The position numbers and the translations under genes are program-made. Below are positions 59,874 through 64,000 of a stretch of 64,000 nt of DNA, one piece after another; within the stretch, counting starts at the first letter, position 1; every line of letters starts with the position of its first letter. The notes beneath the pieces were generated by a model. The model saw only the letters and a program-made list of their open reading frames with translations, made no database searches and was not told the origin of the DNA. The stretch comes from Sva-07 sp963793335 (lineage in GTDB: Bacteria; Actinomycetota; Acidimicrobiia; Acidimicrobiales; Ilumatobacteraceae), in assembly GCA_963793335.1 (NCBI GenBank), contig CAWBZS010000009.1, positions 124,001-188,000 of the forward strand. Direction: 5' to 3'.

Positions 59874-60908
59874 ATGAATGCAGTACCGGGAATCGCCACC
59901 GAACCCGTCACGGCCTGGCTCGAAGCACACGTCGACGGCGCCGTTGGACCATTCGGATTCGAGGTGATCGCCGGTGGCCACTCGAATCTCACCTATCGGG
60001 TGGTCGGTGCATCGGGCCCAGCCCTGGTGCTCCGCCGCCCCCCGCTCGGACACGTGCTCACCAGCGCCCACGACATGGGTCGCGAGCACCGAATCCTTGC
60101 GGCGTTGCAGAACACCGACGTGCCGGTCCCGCCCGTCAAGGGGTTCTGCGATGACCTCGAGATCAATGGTGCCCCGTTCTACGTGATGGGTTTCGTCGAC
60201 GGCCATGTGCTCCGCGACCGAGAGAGCGCAGAGCGGACCCTCTCCGAGTCGGCCCGCAGCACCGCCAGCCGTTCTCTGGTCGACACGATGGCCGCCATCC
60301 ATGCCGTCGACATCGACGCTGTCGGCCTCAGCGAGCTCGGCCGCCACGAGGGCTACATCGAGCGGCAGCTCAAGCGCTGGTACGGCCAGTGGAACCAGGG
60401 CAAGACCCGCGAGCTGCCGGCGGTCGATCGAGTCCATCAGGGACTGCTGGAGCGCATCCCCGACCAGGGCCCCGCAACGATCGTCCACGGCGACTACCGC
60501 CTCGACAACTCGATGGTCGATGCCAACGGGAACGTGATCGCCGTGCTCGATTGGGAGATCTGCACGCTCGGCGACCCGCTCGCCGACGTCGGGCTGTTGC
60601 AGGTGTACTGGAACGGCCCCAACGACGCCGAGAGCGCCTGGAGCGGCACTTCGACCTCGGCACCGGGTTTCTGGGACCGCCGCCAACTGGCCGAACGCTA
60701 CGCCGACGTCTCCGGTCGCGACATCTCGCAGCTCGACTTCTACGTCGCGTTCGCATTCTGGAAGCTGGCGTGCATCATCGAGGGCGTCTACTCCCGATAT
60801 CTCGGCGGCGCGCTCGGCGATCGTCCGCCCGAGGAGCTCGCACCGTTCAAGCTGCAGGTCGAGCATGCCGCTGCATCCGCAGAGCAGTACCTGAGCGCGC
60901 TGCCGTGA
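59874..60908 (+). CDS. phosphotransferase family protein (APH/ACAD10-like kinase)
   Basis: A 344-residue kinase-fold protein. N-lobe: GGHSNLTYRVVGASGPALVL; catalytic loop IVHGDYRLDNSMVD (Asp base) and metal motif VLDWEICTLGDPLADVGLLQ. It matches the aminoglycoside-phosphotransferase-like proteins that in animals and mycobacteria are linked to acyl-CoA dehydrogenases (ACAD10/11 type) and may phosphorylate hydroxyacyl-CoA. The substrate here is unknown. Its stop overlaps the PAC2 gene start. Confidence 0.85.
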   Translation: MNAVPGIATEPVTAWLEAHVDGAVGPFGFEVIAGGHSNLTYRVVGASGPALVLRRPPLGHVLTSAHDMGREHRILAALQNTDVPVPPVKGFCDDLEINGAPFYVMGFVDGHVLRDRESAERTLSESARSTASRSLVDTMAAIHAVDIDAVGLSELGRHEGYIERQLKRWYGQWNQGKTRELPAVDRVHQGLLERIPDQGPATIVHGDYRLDNSMVDANGNVIAVLDWEICTLGDPLADVGLLQVYWNGPNDAESAWSGTSTSAPGFWDRRQLAERYADVSGRDISQLDFYVAFAFWKLACIIEGVYSRYLGGALGDRPPEELAPFKLQVEHAAASAEQYLSALP

Positions 60909-61780
60909 CCGCCGACCACGAGTGGCTCGTCACCGAGCCCATGCTGCACGAACCGGTGCTGTTGGTGATGCTCACCGGCTGGATCGACGCCGCCGGTGCC
61001 GCCGCAGCCGCTGCCGATGCGTTCTCGAGCGAGTGCGAGACGAGTCCGATCCTGCGCTTCGACGACGACACCTTCATCGACTATCGAGCTCGTCGGCCCG
61101 TGATGGCGTTGCGTGACGGCGTCAACACCGACCTCACGTGGTCCACGATCGAACTGCGAGCGGGACGGTCGAGTTCCGGACGCGATGTGCTCGTGCTGGT
61201 CGGCCCCGAGCCCGACATGGCCTGGCGGCGTTTCGCGCAACTGGTGGGCGACATCTCGGTCGAGCTCGGCGTGACCCAGATGGTCGCGCTCGGCGCATAT
61301 CCATTCGCTGCGCCGCACACCCGCACGCCCCGCCTGTCCTGCTCGTCGCCGTCCACGGACGTGCTCGCCAACGTGACGTTCGCACGCAGTTCGGTCGACG
61401 TGCCGGCCGGAATCGCCGCGGTGCTCGAACATGCGCTCCACGCCCGCAAGATCCCCACGCTCGGCATCTGGGCGCAGGTACCGCACTACGTGGTTGCGAT
61501 GCCCTACCCCGCTGCATCGGTGGCGCTGCTCGATGGCCTCACCGAAGTGACCGGGATCGAGTTGAGCGCTGCCGAGCTGCGCACCGCCGTGCCGGCCCAG
61601 CGCAACCGCATCGACGCCACGATCGAGGGCAACGCCGAACACCTCGCGATGCTGCGCCAGCTCGAGGAGTTGCACGACGCAGCCACCGACGATGGCGACA
61701 TCGGTGGGCCCAGCATCGAGATGCGCTCGGGCGACGAACTCGCCGACGAGATTCAGGCGTTCCTGCGCGACCAGGACTGA
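60905..61780 (+). CDS. PAC2-family protein
   Basis: A 291-residue protein of the PAC2 family (proteasome assembly chaperone-like), common in actinobacteria with unknown function. Features: VLLVMLTGWIDAAGAAAAAA, LRFDDDTFIDYRARRPVMAL, ELGVTQMVALGAYPFAAPHT and LGIWAQVPHYVVAMPYPAAS. GTG at 60905 overlaps the previous stop, so it is coupled to the phosphotransferase. The C-terminal 60 residues are helical. Confidence 0.86.
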   Translation: MTADHEWLVTEPMLHEPVLLVMLTGWIDAAGAAAAAADAFSSECETSPILRFDDDTFIDYRARRPVMALRDGVNTDLTWSTIELRAGRSSSGRDVLVLVGPEPDMAWRRFAQLVGDISVELGVTQMVALGAYPFAAPHTRTPRLSCSSPSTDVLANVTFARSSVDVPAGIAAVLEHALHARKIPTLGIWAQVPHYVVAMPYPAASVALLDGLTEVTGIELSAAELRTAVPAQRNRIDATIEGNAEHLAMLRQLEELHDAATDDGDIGGPSIEMRSGDELADEIQAFLRDQD

Positions 61781-61844
61781 GCCACACCGCCACCGACGAC
61801 CCCCGGGCTCGGTGGCCCCGTAGCACGATGTGTACCTTCGGGCC

Positions 61845-62864
61845 ATGAAGGTCGACGGCAACATCGGAACCGACCTGCGGAGCATCCCGCAGAACGCACG
61901 GGACGTGGAGGCTGCCGGCTACTCCGGGGCGTGGACCGCTGAAACGGCACACGATCCCTTCCTGCCGCTGCTGCTCGCTGCCGAACACACCGACACGCTC
62001 GAGATCGGCACCTCGATCGCGGTGGCCTTCGCCCGCAACCCCATGACGCTGGCCAACACGGCATGGGATCTGCAGGCGTATTCACAGGGCCGCTTCATCC
62101 TCGGGCTGGGGAGCCAGATCAAACCACACATCACCAAGCGGTTCTCGATGGAATGGAGCCGACCCGCTGCGCGGATCCGCGAGATGGTCTTGGCGATGCG
62201 AGCGATCTGGAACACGTGGCTCACCGGTGAACGGCTCGACTTCCGTGGCGAGTTCTACACCCACACGCTGATGACGCCGTTCTTCACACCGAACGCCAAG
62301 GAGCTCGACGGCTTCGGGCCACCCAAGGTGTTCCTGGCCGGCGTCGGCGAGCTGATGACCGAGGTCGCCGGCGAGGTCTGCGACGGCTTCCTCTGCCACG
62401 GTTTCACCACCGAGAAGTACCTGCGCGAGGTCACGATCCCGGCACTCGAACGTGGACGGGCGAAGGCGGGAAAGACCATGGAGGGCTTCGAGATCGTCGG
62501 GCCGTCGTTCGTGGTCACCGGTGTCGACGATCAAGAACTCTCGGCGGCCGCCGCCGGCACACGCCAGCAGATCGCGTTCTACGGCTCCACCCCTGCCTAT
62601 CGAAACGTGCTCGAGATCCACGGTTGGGGCGGCCTGCAAGACGAACTCAACGGCCTGTCGAAGCAGGGCGAGTGGGAGCGCATGGGCACCTTGATCGACG
62701 ACGAGATGCTCAACACGTTCGCCGTGGTCGGTTCACCGGAGGACATCGCGCCCGAGCTGTCGCGCCGCTACGGCGATGTGATCTCCCGGATCAACTTCTA
62801 TGCCCCCTATGCAAGTGACCCCGACCGCTGGTCGGCGGTGATGGCGGCACTACGCGCCGCGTGA
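61845..62864 (+). CDS. LLM class F420-dependent oxidoreductase (TIGR03617-like)
   Basis: A 339-residue TIM-barrel luciferase-like protein of the branch that uses coenzyme F420. Signatures: EAAGYSGAWTAETAHDPFLP, IGTSIAVAFARNPMTLANTA, LQAYSQGRFILGLGSQIKPH and PKVFLAGVGELMTEVAGEVC. The actinobacterial TIGR03617-type family fits best. The substrate is unknown. TACCTT lies six bases before the ATG at 61845, so the mRNA may be leaderless. Confidence 0.88.
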   Translation: MKVDGNIGTDLRSIPQNARDVEAAGYSGAWTAETAHDPFLPLLLAAEHTDTLEIGTSIAVAFARNPMTLANTAWDLQAYSQGRFILGLGSQIKPHITKRFSMEWSRPAARIREMVLAMRAIWNTWLTGERLDFRGEFYTHTLMTPFFTPNAKELDGFGPPKVFLAGVGELMTEVAGEVCDGFLCHGFTTEKYLREVTIPALERGRAKAGKTMEGFEIVGPSFVVTGVDDQELSAAAAGTRQQIAFYGSTPAYRNVLEIHGWGGLQDELNGLSKQGEWERMGTLIDDEMLNTFAVVGSPEDIAPELSRRYGDVISRINFYAPYASDPDRWSAVMAALRAA

Positions 62865-62883
62865 GGTCGCCAGGGCTGCGCTG

Positions 62884-63732
62884 TCAGTGGGCGTGGCCGA
62901 CGGCGCTGGCACGGCGACGGACACGACCGCCACCGCCGAATGCGACGATGAAGAACAGCGCCGACGTGAGCACGATCGTCGGGCCCGACGCCACGTCGAG
63001 GTGATAGCTGGCGTTCATCCCGATGAATCCGCTGAGCGCACCGATGACACCGGCCAGACCGAGCATCTTGCCGAAGCTGTCCGTCAACATCCGAGCCACC
63101 ACCGCTGGGACGACCAACGTCGCAGCGATCAGCGTGACGCCCATGACGTTCATCGTCGCCAACACCGTCGCCGAGAGCACCACCATCAACAGGGCATCGA
63201 TCCACGCGGTTCGTACGCCCGTCGCCGCCGCGACCTGTGAGTCGAAGGTGGTGAACAGCAACTGCCGGTAGAAGACGAAGATGATCAGGGCCGTGGCCAG
63301 CGAGACACCCACGATGAGGAGTACGTCCGCGTTGGTGACCCCGAGCACGTTGCCGAACAGGAGTGCGTCAGCGTTTCTCCCCGGCGAGCCATAGAGCTGC
63401 ACGAGCGCAAGACCCAATGCGAACGACGCCGTGGTGACCACCCCGATCGCAGCATCCGACCCGATCGGGCGCCGCCGAACGATGCCCCCGATGGCGAGCG
63501 CGGTGACCACGCCCCAGATGCCGGCGCCGAGAAAGAGGTTGACACCGATCAACCCGGCGACCGCATAGCCGCCGAAGATCGAGTGCGACAGACCATGGCC
63601 GATGTAGCTCATGTTGCGGAGCACCACGTAGCAGCCGACGACGCCACACAGCGCCCCCGCGATCGTGGCCACGTAGACGCCGTTTCGGAAGAACTCGAAC
63701 TCGAACGGTCGGAACAGTTCGTCGAGCGTCAT
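62884..63732 (-). CDS. metal ABC transporter permease (ZnuB/MntB-like, ABC-3 family)
   Basis: A 282-residue inner-membrane protein with eight or so helices, the channel part of a zinc or manganese importer. It opens FRPFEFEFFRNGVYVATIAG, then VLRNMSYIGHGLSHSIFGGY, GNVLGVTNADVLLIVGVSLA and the coupling region TAWIDALLMVVLSATVLATM. Its ATG overlaps the ATPase stop by four bases. Metal specificity cannot be told without the binding protein, which lies outside the window if present. Confidence 0.9.
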   Translation of the reverse strand: MTLDELFRPFEFEFFRNGVYVATIAGALCGVVGCYVVLRNMSYIGHGLSHSIFGGYAVAGLIGVNLFLGAGIWGVVTALAIGGIVRRRPIGSDAAIGVVTTASFALGLALVQLYGSPGRNADALLFGNVLGVTNADVLLIVGVSLATALIIFVFYRQLLFTTFDSQVAAATGVRTAWIDALLMVVLSATVLATMNVMGVTLIAATLVVPAVVARMLTDSFGKMLGLAGVIGALSGFIGMNASYHLDVASGPTIVLTSALFFIVAFGGGGRVRRRASAVGHAH

Positions 63733-64000
63733 GACGCCGCTCCCCCGCCGCCAGCCGCTCTGCGTCCGCGCAACTGCGTCACGGTGTTGTCGACCGGCGC
63801 ATCGACCACGACGCGCATCCCACCGTGTTCGAGGATCTCCATCGGCGAGCCGTACGTGCGCTCGAGGACGTCGGGCACCAGCACGTCGTCGGGGCGGCCA
63901 GCCCCGATCACCGCCCGGTTGAGACACACGACGGTCGGCAGGTGCGCCGCGATGCCGTTCAGGTCGTGCGTGGTCAACACGATCGTGAGGCCCTGCTCGT
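63729..64000 (-). CDS. metal ABC transporter ATP-binding protein, C-terminal part (partial)
   Basis: The last 90 residues of an ABC ATPase, cut by the window edge. The H-loop is visible in IVLTTHDLNGIAAHLPTVV, followed by CLNRAVIGAGRPDDVLVPDV and LERTYGSPMEI, as in ZnuC/MntA-type ATPases. Walker motifs lie outside. It powers the overlapping permease. Confidence 0.88.
   Translation of the reverse strand, partial: EQGLTIVLTTHDLNGIAAHLPTVVCLNRAVIGAGRPDDVLVPDVLERTYGSPMEILEHGGMRVVVDAPVDNTVTQLRGRRAAGGGGAAS

Noticed and set aside
1..64000. CRISPR arrays, prophage structural genes, rRNA genes and insertion sequences with terminal repeats
   Set aside because: Looked for by eye on both strands; no regularly spaced repeats, capsid or tail proteins, transposases or rRNA sequence were found.

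Overview
The window is about two-thirds G+C, densely coded, and uses many GTG starts with four-base ATGA/GTGA gene overlaps. A 6C-type small RNA, DUF222/HNH endonuclease, pdtaR next to polA, an F420-type LLM oxidoreductase, monomeric isocitrate dehydrogenase and PAC2 protein all point to an actinobacterium. The overall mix suggests class Acidimicrobiia (Ilumatobacter-like); that placement is inferred from gene content, not from a phylogenetic marker. Many genes have a TANNNT hexamer 6-8 bases before the start codon and no Shine-Dalgarno sequence, so leaderless mRNAs are probably common.

Layout. 1-2.6 kb: 5' part of polA, an ANTAR response regulator, two poorly known proteins and a tRNA with CAA anticodon. 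2.7-7.6 kb: a type II fatty-acid operon (fabD-fabH-fabG-acpP-fabF) with fabZ converging on it; FabD carries an extra C-terminal biotinyl/lipoyl-like domain. 7.6-21.7 kb: fasciclin lipoprotein, HAD-acyltransferase fusion, 6C RNA, LysR regulator, acyl-CoA carboxyltransferase, citrate synthase, a frameshifted icd, acyl-CoA dehydrogenase, a TetR/lipoprotein pair, an EEP phosphodiesterase and a quinone oxidoreductase.

21.8-33.6 kb is the most unusual part. A five-gene minus-strand operon encodes a PqqD-domain protein with an internal twin-arginine segment and a Pro/Thr/Ser/Ala repeat tail, an HPr-kinase-like protein, a tandem 2-oxoglutarate dioxygenase with a prolyl-hydroxylase-like first half, an O-fucosyltransferase-like protein, and a protein resembling plant hydroxyproline O-arabinosyltransferases. 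Around it are two glycosyltransferases of the family that modifies hydroxyproline in Skp1, a nucleotidyltransferase, a GDP-mannose-3,5-epimerase-like enzyme, another probable glycosyltransferase and two sulfotransferases. I read this as a candidate bacterial system that hydroxylates, O-glycosylates and perhaps sulfates a secreted hydroxyproline-rich, arabinogalactan-protein-like polypeptide, with the Pro/Thr-rich tail as likely acceptor. This is inference from gene content.

33.6-42.8 kb is accessory: methyltransferase, SRPBCC protein, remnant chloride channel, DUF222/HNH endonuclease, degraded and orphan reading frames, and a 4-kb integrative element at tRNA-Val(GAC) with a duplicated tRNA 3' segment and a broken integrase. 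42.8-59.7 kb is housekeeping: hrcA-dnaJ-rsmE-hemW with a CIRCE element, photolyase (frameshifted), HTTM membrane protein, MFS exporter, lepA, rpsT, holA, comEC, comEA, a desaturase/PaaX divergent pair and a CnoX-like thioredoxin. 59.8-64 kb: phosphotransferase, PAC2 protein, LLM oxidoreductase and a metal ABC transporter running off the end.

Four otherwise intact frames (icd, phr, an integrase fragment and a peptidoglycan-binding protein) are each broken by one base, which looks more like assembly error than biology and should be checked before calling these genes dead.
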